14,614 nucleotides of DNA from Nitrospina sp. (GCA_004357365.1 SMVT01000103.1:1-14614); one strand, 5' to 3'. Positions 5,577 to 12,614 are shown, counted from the stretch's first letter. Numbers and translations: made by a program. The notes: generated from the letters alone by a model not told the origin.

Positions 5577-7360
5577 CAACACCCCTTGGCGGTGGATGTG
5601 GGATGGATGATATCGAGCCTCTGCCAGACGCTGATTACCTTGCGGCCATTGCGGTCTTCCTTAGCGCCATCCCACACCGCGAACGCGACCAGCAAGGGTC
5701 CTTTTTTGTCCATGACGGCGTCCCATTTGCCGAACACCGCCACACTGCGCATGAAGACCACCGTCCATTCACCGTCTTTCCAAACGCCCGAGCCCTCCAC
5801 GTTCTGGTACTCCATCGGTTGCGGGGTGATGGTGCCGAACCCTTCGGCGTTGAGTTCTTCCACCGCATTTAACTGCGTGGTGCCCAGTTTGGTGACGGGG
5901 TTGTTCATAACGCCGCCAAAGATGAGGGCGTCCATATCAACGCCGCCGGTGGAGTATTCGGAATCCTCCGACGCTTCGAGGGTTTCTTCCAGGCCGGCCT
6001 TCCAGTGCCAGATGTTGACCGGCTTGCCACGGTTGCCCATGCCAAAGAACGGCTCGTTATGGCCGTGGGTGTGCAGGGTGACGTCACCCAGCGCCAGTTG
6101 CACCGCCACGCCGTCGGTGTACACGTCGATCCGGCCCTCCACAAATCCGTCATGCGTCGGGTCCTTCCATTTGAGACGGATGGCCAAATCTACGCCGTTG
6201 TTGACAGAGGTGACGTTGATGACTCCAATGGCATCCCGCCGGGCCGACAGCGGACGCAGGATCAGGTTGGTGGACTTGATGTCTTTCCAGACGGGGCTGT
6301 CGGGGTTGGTATCCAGCTCGTAGGGAACATAGTAGGAGTGCAAATCGGTTTCAAATTCCGCCTGCTGGAACCCCGTGCGGAAATTGGCCCGGATGAAATG
6401 CACCAGCGCCCAGCGGTCCTCTTCCGGGAGATGGACGTAGGAGCTCATCGGCGTGCCGCCGAGCCCGGTGGAAATCGTCCGGAAAATGTCCTTCGCCTCA
6501 TGCCCGCCCTTGAAATAGTTGGGATTGGTGATGTCATGCACGAACACCGCGTGCTTCCAGGCGTCCATCAGCGATTCGGCGAGACGTCCGTCCCCCCGAC
6601 CGGAGGCGCCGTGGCACTCGGTGCATTTATGCTCAACGTACAGTTTTTTACCTTTGGCGATCAACGCCTCGGAAGATGGGACCGGAGTGATTTTCAGGCT
6701 CTCGCCCGGCGCTTCATTGCGGAAGCGGTCGGAAAAACTTTTGATCAGGTTGACCAGTGCCCAGGTGTCTTGTGGCGACAGGGCTTGCCCCCACGCCGGC
6801 ATCGAGGTTCCCGGCACGCCGCGGATGATGGTGCGGTATAAATCCTCATCTTTGGGAAGCGTTCCCGTCGGTGTGGAACGGAATTTAAAAATGCCTTTGC
6901 GAAAATCGCGTGGCCAGGGGTACAGGTAATCGGTGGCGGTGCCGCCGCCGTTGCCGTTGCGCCCGTGGCAGAAGACGCACATGTGCAGGTAGATGTTGCG
7001 TCCGCGGTTCAACAGGGCCTGCGCCGAGGTGGCGGGTTTTTGCAGGTTGCCCATGTCATGTTCGCCGCGCTTGAGGAACGGGTCGGCCGGCACGCCATGA
7101 TCCATGTGCCCCATATCGTGCGGGTCGTGCTTCATGCCGGAATCAGGGGTTTCCTGCAGGTACTCGGAACCGGGAGCCGCTTCTTTCCCAAATTCGATCA
7201 TGCCTTCGGGTTTGGCGGGGAGTTTTTCGAGATCGTGAGTATGCTTCTCCATACCGTTGGAGAACACCGGGGCGGGGATGCTCCATAACCAACCGAAGAC
7301 CGCCAGCACCCCAATACCGGCGAGGCCGCCTCCGAAAGAGAGTGGTATTTTGTTATTCAT
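5576..7360 (-). CDS. exported dihaem cytochrome c fused to haem-b domain (EbDH/NXR gamma-subunit type)
   Basis: A 594-aa exported redox protein. Residues 8-32 form a hydrophobic signal peptide or anchor. Residues 37-104 form a His/Met-rich linker (KHTHD, KHDPHDMGHMDHG, EHDMG) that may bind copper or another metal. Two class I cytochrome c domains follow: CVFCH (128-132) with distal Met187 in GTSMPAWG, and CTECH (246-250) with Met305 in GTPMSSY. From about 345 to the end is the haem-b-binding domain of the ethylbenzene dehydrogenase gamma family, with FFGMGNRGKPVNIWHWKAG (438-456) and FAVWDGAKEDRNGRKVIS (560-577); Met441 and Lys574 are the likely axial ligands by family analogy. Such fusions are candidates for NxrC-like subunits in nitrite oxidisers, but no catalytic alpha or Fe-S beta subunit lies here. 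ATG 7360 is preferred to 7372 because AGGTG precedes it. It is the middle gene of the operon. Confidence 0.9.
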   Translation of the reverse strand: MNNKIPLSFGGGLAGIGVLAVFGWLWSIPAPVFSNGMEKHTHDLEKLPAKPEGMIEFGKEAAPGSEYLQETPDSGMKHDPHDMGHMDHGVPADPFLKRGEHDMGNLQKPATSAQALLNRGRNIYLHMCVFCHGRNGNGGGTATDYLYPWPRDFRKGIFKFRSTPTGTLPKDEDLYRTIIRGVPGTSMPAWGQALSPQDTWALVNLIKSFSDRFRNEAPGESLKITPVPSSEALIAKGKKLYVEHKCTECHGASGRGDGRLAESLMDAWKHAVFVHDITNPNYFKGGHEAKDIFRTISTGLGGTPMSSYVHLPEEDRWALVHFIRANFRTGFQQAEFETDLHSYYVPYELDTNPDSPVWKDIKSTNLILRPLSARRDAIGVINVTSVNNGVDLAIRLKWKDPTHDGFVEGRIDVYTDGVAVQLALGDVTLHTHGHNEPFFGMGNRGKPVNIWHWKAGLEETLEASEDSEYSTGGVDMDALIFGGVMNNPVTKLGTTQLNAVEELNAEGFGTITPQPMEYQNVEGSGVWKDGEWTVVFMRSVAVFGKWDAVMDKKGPLLVAFAVWDGAKEDRNGRKVISVWQRLDIIHPTSTAKGC

Positions 7361-7414
7361 GCAACACCTCATGTGGGAGAGAAAGGGGTTTCCCTGTGTT
7401 AACCCGTGAGGCTT

Positions 7415-7918
7415 TTACCGGGCTTTGCGGACCATTTTAACGCCTTGGTCCAGGTCACCCAAATCTTTCAGGTTCCAGTAATCTTCGCGCTGTCCCAAAC
7501 CGAAGTACCAGGCGTTGTTGAGGTTGCGCTCGGTGCCGGTCCACAGATAATAACTGCCGCCGGAGGCAAACACCTGTGGCAGGCCAATGGGCTCGCCGTC
7601 CTTGCTGGCCACCGGCCGTTGGGGATCCCATATCTGCTGGAGTTCGTTCAGAGTGGGCAGCCGCCAATCGTCATACCCGCCAAATTTCTGGGCATTCTTA
7701 CTGTCTACATATTCCAAGGCTTCGTACCAGTTCATACCTTTTTTCATATCGTGGTAGGAGTCCGTCTTCTGCCACATCAAACCGGTGCGGGTGTCCAGGA
7801 CGGTGCTATTGGAATCCGCCATAAAGCGCGCCGGCTCGGCCCAACCGGGAACCGCCAGCATCGCCGCCAGCAGCAGGGAAAGCATACCTAAACGCCTGAA
7901 TTTATCTCGAAATTTCAT
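7415..7918 (-). CDS. secreted DUF1566 (Lcl C-terminal-like) protein
   Basis: A 167-aa exported protein. Residues 1-27 are a signal peptide with basic start and hydrophobic core, cleaved likely after GWA. The mature part is one DUF1566 domain, with the hallmarks VLDTRTGLMWQK, the MNWYEALEYV segment, GGYDDWRLPTLNEL and LWTGTE. DUF1566 domains resemble C-type-lectin/FGE-like folds and are common on secreted proteins; the activity is not known. It is the first gene of the operon, 54 bp before the dihaem cytochrome, and its promoter (TTGGTT-17-TATAAT) starts transcription about 25 bases ahead. The ribosome-binding site is weak. It may be an accessory or surface-binding component for the cytochromes; that is inference from position. 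Confidence 0.88.
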   Translation of the reverse strand: MKFRDKFRRLGMLSLLLAAMLAVPGWAEPARFMADSNSTVLDTRTGLMWQKTDSYHDMKKGMNWYEALEYVDSKNAQKFGGYDDWRLPTLNELQQIWDPQRPVASKDGEPIGLPQVFASGGSYYLWTGTERNLNNAWYFGLGQREDYWNLKDLGDLDQGVKMVRKAR

Positions 7919-7930
7919 AGGAAATAGATT

Positions 7931-7958
7931 TTGGTTTGGACATGCATCTTATTATACT
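7931..7958 (+). promoter_or_regulatory. promoter of the metallo-beta-lactamase-fold gene
   Basis: TTGGTT (7931-7936), a 16-bp spacer and TATACT (7953-7958) face right. Its -10 overlaps the -10 of the leftward promoter by four bases, so the two could compete for RNA polymerase. The outer arms TTGGTTTGG (7931-7939) and CCAAACCAA (7971-7979) are exact inverted repeats. Confidence 0.5.
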
Positions 7959-7979
7959 AATCGCCAACGGCCAAACCAA
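7951..7979 (-). promoter_or_regulatory. promoter of the DUF1566-cytochrome operon
   Basis: On the minus strand TTGGTT (7979-7974), a 17-bp spacer and a perfect TATAAT (7956-7951) predict a start near 7944 and a leader of about 25 bases. The -35 box is in one arm of a 9-bp inverted repeat whose other arm holds the -35 box of the opposite promoter. Confidence 0.65.
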
Positions 7980-8015
7980 TCTCTTTTTAATCCGGCTAAA
8001 AATGGGGAAATCTTT

Positions 8016-8768
8016 ATGAAATTGACGGTTTTGGGCTCCGGCACGGCGGTCCCCGACCTGAAGCGCAACTCCGCCGGCTACCTTTTGGAGGAGAACGGCA
8101 AACGGTTTTTGATCGATTTCGGCTACGGCACTATCCATCAGCTGTTGCGCCTGGGGATCACCTATCACGCCATCGACCGGATTTTCCTCACGCACAACCA
8201 CCCGGACCATATGTGCGATCTGATCCCCTTTCTGTTTGCCACCAAGTATCCGCTCGATCCCCGCACCCGCAACCTGCCGATCGTGGCGGGACCGGGATTC
8301 GGCGATTACTTCGACCGGATGATGCAGGCGTTCAACCATTGGCTGACGCCCGAGTCCTATCAAGTGGAAATCGTCGAACTGGACGTGGAAACCCGCACCT
8401 TCGACGGATTGACGGTGACCTCCTGCAAAGTGGCGCATATTGACATGAGCCGGGGATTCCGTTTCACCGACGGCCAGGGAAAATCGGTGGTGTTCTCCGG
8501 CGATACCGACTATTGCCCGGAGATCGTGGAGTTGGGGCGGGACGCGGACCTTCTCATTCTGGAATGTTCCACACCCGACGACATGAAAGTCGAAAAACAC
8601 CTCACCCCGAAACTGTGCGGACAGATCGCCCGGGAGGCCGGATGCCGCACGCTTCTGCTCTCCCATTTTTACCCGCCGTGCGACGGCCCCTCGGTGATGG
8701 ACGTCTGCCGGCGGGAGTTTGCCGGCAACATCATTTTGGCGGACGATTTGACGGTGGTGGACATTTAG
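8016..8768 (+). CDS. metallo-beta-lactamase-fold hydrolase (RNase Z-like)
   Basis: A 250-aa cytoplasmic metal-dependent hydrolase. The fold's metal ligands are visible: HNHPDH (60-65, motif HxHxDH), His141, Asp163 in FSGDT, and His217 in LLLSHFYP. His195 in EKHLTP matches the extra His seen in RNase Z-like members. The N-terminus MKLTVLGSGTAVP is typical of this subgroup, which includes tRNA 3' processing enzymes and small-molecule phosphodiesterases. The long exosite arm of true RNase Z is not seen, so the substrate is open. The start is ATG 8016 with GGGGA seven bases upstream; an in-frame extension to 7785 would read through the divergent promoters and is rejected. It is divergent from the cytochrome operon with a shared control region and may be monocistronic. 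Confidence 0.92.
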   Translation: MKLTVLGSGTAVPDLKRNSAGYLLEENGKRFLIDFGYGTIHQLLRLGITYHAIDRIFLTHNHPDHMCDLIPFLFATKYPLDPRTRNLPIVAGPGFGDYFDRMMQAFNHWLTPESYQVEIVELDVETRTFDGLTVTSCKVAHIDMSRGFRFTDGQGKSVVFSGDTDYCPEIVELGRDADLLILECSTPDDMKVEKHLTPKLCGQIAREAGCRTLLLSHFYPPCDGPSVMDVCRREFAGNIILADDLTVVDI

Positions 8769-8894
8769 CGCCGGATACTCCTGATCGCTTCCATTTTTCA
8801 GCCCTCAAAAATGTCATTGGGTGACAGAATTTGTCTTTTCCGGCTTGCCGGATCTTGTCCGCCCGTCCCGCCCAAATAAAAATGCGAATTTCCG

Positions 8895-8950
8895 GCCCCT
8901 GGGAGAAAGACTCAAAAAACATGGGTTACCAGAAGTCTCCCGGCAGGGGC
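8895..8950. repeat. long imperfect hairpin upstream of the 9040 gene
   Basis: GCCCCTGGGAGA (8895-8906) pairs with TCTCCC-GG-CAGGGGC (8936-8950), 12-13 bp with a GG bulge. The 29-base loop offers a competing AGACT/AGTCT stem (8908-8912 with 8934-8938). The phrase TTTCCGGC occurs three times in the spacer 8769-9039 (near 8836, 8890 and 8971), and CCGGC-TT-GCCGG makes a small hairpin near 8839. No T run follows, so it is not an ordinary terminator. It could be a structured leader; I recognise no riboswitch class. Confidence 0.5.
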
Positions 8951-9039
8951 GTGGCCGTAACCGGCATGCATTTCCGGCTTTGGAATGGCAATTGCTTAAT
9001 TTAGATTAACAGTGAATTAAACCCTTAGAAGGCCACCAC

Positions 9040-9402
9040 ATGAACCACGATTATAAATACAGCATGGGACTCACGGCTTTAATAGCGGGTTTGACGTTAC
9101 CCGGTACGGCATCGGCAGGAATACTCGATAAAATCGAGGCCCAATGCCAGTGCCTGACTGCGCACGCCACCCTGGGACAGCTCATCGGTCTCGGTGTCAT
9201 GCTGACCCTGCTGGCGGGAATCGGTGCGGTCAAATGGATGTACTGGAAAGAATCGAATGCGCCGGTTCCAAACAAGCCATCGAAAGCGGATGACCCCGCT
9301 CTCAAGAATTTAAAGCAATTGCAAATTGGAGTGCGGTTTTCCAACTGGAGTGATAGTCATCGGCTGGCTGGACGGACCGAATTACCGGCTCAAAAATTTT
9401 AA
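9040..9402 (+). CDS. small exported/membrane protein, 120 aa
   Basis: Unrecognised. Residues 1-26 look like a signal peptide (SMGLTALIAGLTLPGTASA, cut before GIL). A Cys pair in AQCQC follows, then one membrane span at about 46-68 (LGQLIGLGVMLTLLAGIGAV) and a basic, Pro/Lys-rich tail. AAGG stands 8 bases before the ATG. The tail after about residue 95 is less convincing: from 9314 to the TAA at 9417-9419 the next frame reads VIVIGWLDGPNYRLKN, which looks more protein-like, so a frameshift near 9311-9345 is possible. Alone on its strand after a structured spacer. Not certain to be expressed. Confidence 0.6.
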   Translation: MNHDYKYSMGLTALIAGLTLPGTASAGILDKIEAQCQCLTAHATLGQLIGLGVMLTLLAGIGAVKWMYWKESNAPVPNKPSKADDPALKNLKQLQIGVRFSNWSDSHRLAGRTELPAQKF

Positions 9403-9443
9403 CAGGCATTAAGCCGTACGCATAAGATTACCATCTCCCCCGA

Positions 9444-9495
9444 CCAGCTATTCGGGGATGCGGAATTCGAGCGCCGCAAATCCCCGAATAGCTGG
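9444..9495. repeat. large perfect inverted repeat (52 bp)
   Basis: CCAGCTATTCGGGGAT (9444-9459) pairs perfectly with ATCCCCGAATAGCTGG (9480-9495). Inside, GCGG (9460-9463) pairs with CCGC (9474-9477) around a ten-base loop. No T run follows, so it is not a standard terminator. It is flanked by CGTACG sequences on both sides (near 9414 and 9545), which may be chance. It resembles a REP-like palindrome or a small non-autonomous element. The spacer from 9403 to 9700 has no convincing gene. Confidence 0.75.
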
Positions 9496-9729
9496 CTCAC
9501 CTCTTTCAAAATACGGCAAGTGCAACGTACCCGGCCCCGGCAAACGTACGAAAAGTTGTCATCTCCGGCCCGGTTTTTAATCAAAAGTGGTGCAAATTGC
9601 TCTCCTGAAGTTTGACGAGGAACGGACAGAAAAAATTCCCATGGGTTGCCTTAATGGTATTCAATTGAATTATTTGCAGTTAAATTTTCACCGGATTTTT
9701 GTTGGAAAATCGATTGGAACCGATGCACT

Positions 9730-9757
9730 TTGGAATGTGTTTTGCTTATCTTATACT
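9730..9757 (+). promoter_or_regulatory. promoter of candidate small RNA
   Basis: TTGGAA (9730-9735), a 16-bp spacer and TATACT (9752-9757) point to a start near 9764. No credible reading frame follows, but a strong terminator lies about 150 bp on. Confidence 0.45.
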
Positions 9758-9763
9758 GGTGAC

Positions 9764-9923
9764 ATTAGATCCGAGCGACTTCATTCAACATAAAAGTAAA
9801 TGTTTTGCCAAGAGCATTTAGGGCAAGGGCTTTTCTTTTTGGCAGGTTTTCCTCCAAGTGACTTGCCAGATTGGGTACCGGAGTATGCGATCAGCAGGCC
9901 GCATGCTCCGGTTGCCTTTTTTT
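9764..9923 (+). ncRNA. candidate small RNA, about 160 nt
   Basis: A transcript from the promoter at 9730-9757 to the terminator at 9877-9923 would be about 160 bases without a convincing ORF. Internal pairing is possible: TGCCAA near 9807 with TTGGCA near 9838, TTGCC with GGCAA around 9806-9826, and GGCAGG near 9841 with CTTGCC near 9862. I checked for 4.5S/SRP, tmRNA and common riboswitch signatures and saw none; the ends do not pair as in 6S RNA. The existence of the RNA is inference from promoter plus terminator. Confidence 0.4.
9877..9923 (+). terminator. rho-independent terminator
   Basis: ACCGGAGTATGCG (9877-9889) pairs with CGCATGCTCCGGT (9900-9912), 13 bp with one G-T pair, loop of ten bases. 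TGCC and seven T (9917-9923) follow. No gene ends just before it; the nearest upstream candidate transcript is the proposed small RNA. Confidence 0.85.
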
Positions 9924-10156
9924 AGAGCCCCCTTTTTGCACCGTTTACGTTCCCAATAAAATCTCATACTCGTCCTTAGAAAGTCCAGCCTATTGACTCT
10001 GCCGTCTTGTTGAACCGTTTTGGATCCGGAGTGGACCTAAATTTGCTGGCTAACTGACGCTTTCTGTCCATTATTGAAAAAAGCTTCCTCCCGGCTTTCT
10101 CCCCCACAGAAAAATATTGTTTAAAATGCCCTCCCCTCACAACCCGTGCCTGATAA

Positions 10157-10200
10157 ATTACAACCATTTAGGGGTCCCATACCTTTACACTAAATGTAAT
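10157..10200. repeat. A/T-rich inverted repeat
   Basis: ATTACA-ACC-ATTTAG (10157-10171) pairs with CTAAATGTAAT (10190-10200) except for a three-base bulge. It lies in the 9924-10287 spacer, which is lower in G+C than its surroundings and otherwise shows no supported gene. It could be an operator or a decayed terminator; nothing decides this. Confidence 0.4.
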
Positions 10201-10287
10201 ACTCAATTTTTCAATGATTTAGGAACGTGACTTGCTGTATTCTGGATAGAATTACTAATGCCCCATATGGGGTAAGGAAGGTGCTGA

Positions 10288-10530
10288 ATGGAAGTGTTGT
10301 GGATGGGTTTAACGGTATTCGCAGTGATATGCGTCAGTTTTTTACTGGTTATGGGACTCGTCAAAGTCATGCTTCGTATTTCCGGGCCGAACAAGGAGAC
10401 CGTGCGTTCCCACTGGGTTCCCCTGCAGGTTTATTCCGGAGACGATGCCCTGGACCACCCCGATCTCAAAAAAATCAGCGAGTTGCAGGCCGAGTTGCAG
10501 AACCAAAAAGTACCTGATACGGAAGAATAG
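10288..10530 (+). CDS. small membrane protein, 80 aa
   Basis: Unrecognised. One N-terminal membrane span at about 5-29 (LWMGLTVFAVICVSFLLVMG) is followed by a short basic stretch (VKVMLRIS) and a charged, coiled-coil-like tail with LKKISELQAELQNQK, so the tail should be cytoplasmic by the positive-inside rule. A good AAGGAAGG stands 6-7 bases before the ATG. The perfect palindrome CCCCATATGGGG (10261-10272) ends right before this ribosome-binding site and could be an operator or a translation-controlling hairpin. A terminator follows 40 bp after the stop, so it is probably a single-gene unit. Unit-like surroundings support a real gene. Confidence 0.75.
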   Translation: MEVLWMGLTVFAVICVSFLLVMGLVKVMLRISGPNKETVRSHWVPLQVYSGDDALDHPDLKKISELQAELQNQKVPDTEE

Positions 10531-10570
10531 AATCCCAACAACGGAGGTATCGTGGGCTTCCGTTGAGGTT

Positions 10571-10605
10571 GGGGGGAGGGAGCCGATCCCCCTCCCCCCT
10601 TTTTT
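10571..10605 (+). terminator. rho-independent terminator after the 80-aa gene
   Basis: GGGGGGAGGG (10571-10580) pairs with CCCTCCCCCC (10590-10599) around a nine-base loop, followed by six T (10600-10605). The remainder to 10809 shows no other gene. Confidence 0.9.
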
Positions 10606-10809
10606 ATTCTGGCCGGCCACCCTCTCTTCGGCCGCTGGCACGAAGTTGATTTCAACGCATAAGGCTAAGGCGATGACTCCTTAGCTTCCCCGGTTGTCTG
10701 GAGGGCACAAGGGCACCAACCTCCCCTTCCAGGCAACTGGGCCCCTACCCCATTGTTCTTTTTAAATTTCTTTGCAAGACCTCAAGCAAACCGCTTCACA
10801 GGGCAGGAA

Positions 10810-10962
10810 TTATTCGTCTTTGGTTTTGCGATTCTGGTAGGCGTCGACCACGACGGTCAACAGTTTGAATATCCCCAGGGAAATAAACATGCCAACGATC
10901 AGCTGCAAAAACGGAGGCAGTTCGTTGAGGAAAGCTTCAAACCACTGAACCAGTTGCTCCAA
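10810..10962 (-). CDS. tiny single-span membrane protein, 50 aa
   Basis: Unrecognised. From a TTG start at 10962 the product has an amphipathic start (EQLVQWFEAFLNELPPF), one membrane span (LQLIVGMFISLGIFKLLTVV) and a basic tail (QNRKTKDE). TTG is chosen because GGAGA stands 6-7 bases before it. A GTG at 11022 would add 20 residues (GTRRGFVKVSTLTCLWRC) but has no ribosome-binding site. It is the last gene of the minus-strand run after the Nfu_N gene, about 104 bp downstream of it. Not certain to be translated. Confidence 0.55.
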   Translation of the reverse strand: MEQLVQWFEAFLNELPPFLQLIVGMFISLGIFKLLTVVVDAYQNRKTKDE

Positions 10963-11066
10963 AGTGCATCTCCATAAACAGGTAAGGGTGGATACTTTCA
11001 CAAAACCCCGGCGGGTTCCCACAGGCGGGAGCCGCGGCCTCCAGCCGGGGCGCGTGGATCAATGGC

Positions 11067-11336
11067 TCATTCATAGGAGGTCTGGATCGTACTCATGACA
11101 CCGGATTGCAGCGTGTCCCAACTGGCGTCGGGCTTTTTGGTGACGGTGACGAAGTCCGCCATCAGAAACACGCTGGCCACACCGTCAATCGCGAACAGCG
11201 CTTTCGCAACCGGTAATTCCTCCGCGGCTTCGGCATTGGCATAGGTTTTGTGGCCGGACTCGATCGCCGGTTTATCCAGGGTGAATTTCAGTGCGTGCTC
11301 GTTGGGGGTGGTGCTGACTTGAACGTTGACGGCCAT
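11067..11336 (-). CDS. stand-alone Nfu N-terminal-domain protein
   Basis: An 89-aa protein made up of one Nfu_N (scaffold protein Nfu/NifU N-terminal) domain, with VSTTPNEHALKFTLDKP at residues 7-23 and the VASVFLMADFVTVTK strand near 53-67. The C-terminal CxxC domain that carries the Fe-S cluster is missing and there is no Cys at all, so it cannot hold a cluster through Cys on its own. It could be a client-binding or regulatory partner of the full-length protein at 963-1574. The usual TPNP is TPNE here. GGAGG stands about 8-10 bases before the ATG. It follows the FIST gene by 43 bp and is probably co-transcribed with it. Confidence 0.9.
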   Translation of the reverse strand: MAVNVQVSTTPNEHALKFTLDKPAIESGHKTYANAEAAEELPVAKALFAIDGVASVFLMADFVTVTKKPDASWDTLQSGVMSTIQTSYE

Positions 11337-11379
11337 TCGGTTTTCTCCTCCCGGTGAAATTGTTTAGGTTGACGATGAA

Positions 11380-12561
11380 TTACGACGGACGAAAGATGCC
11401 AAACGAACTGGTGTAGCCGTGCAGGAAGGTGGTTTTCCCCACCGGCCCGATTTCGCCGTTACAGAAAAACCCGCCCAGCGGGATGTCGCCCATCTTGGTT
11501 TTGAACAGGTCGGAATCGTGGTTGGGTTGCCCGTACAGATGTTCGCCCCGTCCCAGACAGGAGAACAACAATGCCCCTTTGGCATCGCGCCATCCGTCCT
11601 TGCTCTGGTAGCGCGACAGCATCACTTTTAGATCTTCGGACGACATCACCTTGTCGCGCAAATGAAACTGGACCAGTTGACCCTCCCGCAATAACGCGCC
11701 CACTACCAGCGAACCCGTTTCCCGGTCCACGCCCATCAGGTTGCGGATCAGAAAATCGCCCTGTCCCGGATCGTCTTTCAGAGGGTCCATTTCGATGCCG
11801 AGAAACAGGGATGTGCGCAGCAGTTTGCGGTCGTATTCGTTCAGGGTATCGACCATTGTCTCCAGCACTTCCAGCGGCGGTTTGCCGTCGACCGCCAGAA
11901 GCCGGGTTTGGTCGCACTGGGTGATGTTCAGGGGCTTGCCGATCGGGCGGCACCCCTGGGCGACGATGGTATCGATCTGGACGTTGCCAGACAGGGCGAC
12001 TCCCACCAGGCCCTCGTTATAAATCTTGTCTCCCAGATACAGCGCGTTGCCGCCTTGGGACTGGGCGCCGCTGGCCAGTCCCCCGACTTTCGAGGACTGG
12101 GGATAGGCGAAATCCATGCCCCCCAGAAACTCTTCGCCGCGAAACGAAAACGGGTCTGCCAGCAGGATGAATTGGGGATTCTTCGCGGCGTCCACTCCCA
12201 GCCATTCCCGCCACACGGAAGGGGCGGTATCGGGATCGGGCAGGTTGAGCGTATCCGAATGAATCGCCTGCAGGTCCACTCCCGGCAAATGCGCCGCCGT
12301 CAGGCTGAAGGCGGGTCTCTGTTCGACCTCTTTGCCGCCGCCGATGATGCCGCCGCCGGAGCATCCCAACAGCAGGCCGACCGGCATGCGGTCCTTCAGC
12401 ATTTGCGGGATCGCCCGGTACTCGGTGCGAAAATGCGGCGATACGAACAGAAGGGTCAAATCGGCGTCCTTACCGGCCAGTTGCTGGACCACCGCCGCCA
12501 CTGCTTCCTCCACGCACGCTTCAATAGTTTCCTCGGTCGATATATGGGATGCCCACTTCAT
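11380..12561 (-). CDS. FIST N and C domain protein (sensory)
   Basis: A 393-aa soluble protein with both FIST domains, a sensory pair thought to bind small ligands such as amino acids. FIST_N covers about 30-230 (DLTLLFVSPHF at 34-44, LLGCSGGGIIGG at 64-75, the KVGGLASGA segment). FIST_C covers about 240-388, ending with GALLFSCLGRGEHLYG, then DIPLGGFFCNGEIGP and TFLHGYTSSFGIF. There is no attached kinase, cyclase or receptor domain, so it would act as a separate ligand-binding protein. AGGAGA stands 8 bases before the ATG. It lies 53 bp after the protoporphyrinogen oxidase gene and before the Nfu_N gene, on the same strand, which suggests a role linked to cofactor metabolism; that is inference. 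Confidence 0.92.
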   Translation of the reverse strand: MKWASHISTEETIEACVEEAVAAVVQQLAGKDADLTLLFVSPHFRTEYRAIPQMLKDRMPVGLLLGCSGGGIIGGGKEVEQRPAFSLTAAHLPGVDLQAIHSDTLNLPDPDTAPSVWREWLGVDAAKNPQFILLADPFSFRGEEFLGGMDFAYPQSSKVGGLASGAQSQGGNALYLGDKIYNEGLVGVALSGNVQIDTIVAQGCRPIGKPLNITQCDQTRLLAVDGKPPLEVLETMVDTLNEYDRKLLRTSLFLGIEMDPLKDDPGQGDFLIRNLMGVDRETGSLVVGALLREGQLVQFHLRDKVMSSEDLKVMLSRYQSKDGWRDAKGALLFSCLGRGEHLYGQPNHDSDLFKTKMGDIPLGGFFCNGEIGPVGKTTFLHGYTSSFGIFRPS

Positions 12562-12614
12562 TCATCGTCTCCTGTCATCAGCATTTTACTGGGGAATTTC
12601 ATCATTAGATGCAA

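Noticed and set aside
4464..6841. Plus-strand frames of 321, 245 and 278 aa opposite the cytochrome operon
   Set aside because: Antisense shadows of genes with signal peptides and haem motifs; no family features or ribosome-binding sites.
9587..9793. 68-aa plus-strand frame
   Set aside because: No ribosome-binding site, no recognisable feature, and it runs across the promoter of the candidate small RNA.
9976..10167. 63-aa minus-strand frame (MVVIYQARVV...)
   Set aside because: No convincing start or ribosome-binding site and no recognisable domain; it cannot be excluded, but support is too thin.
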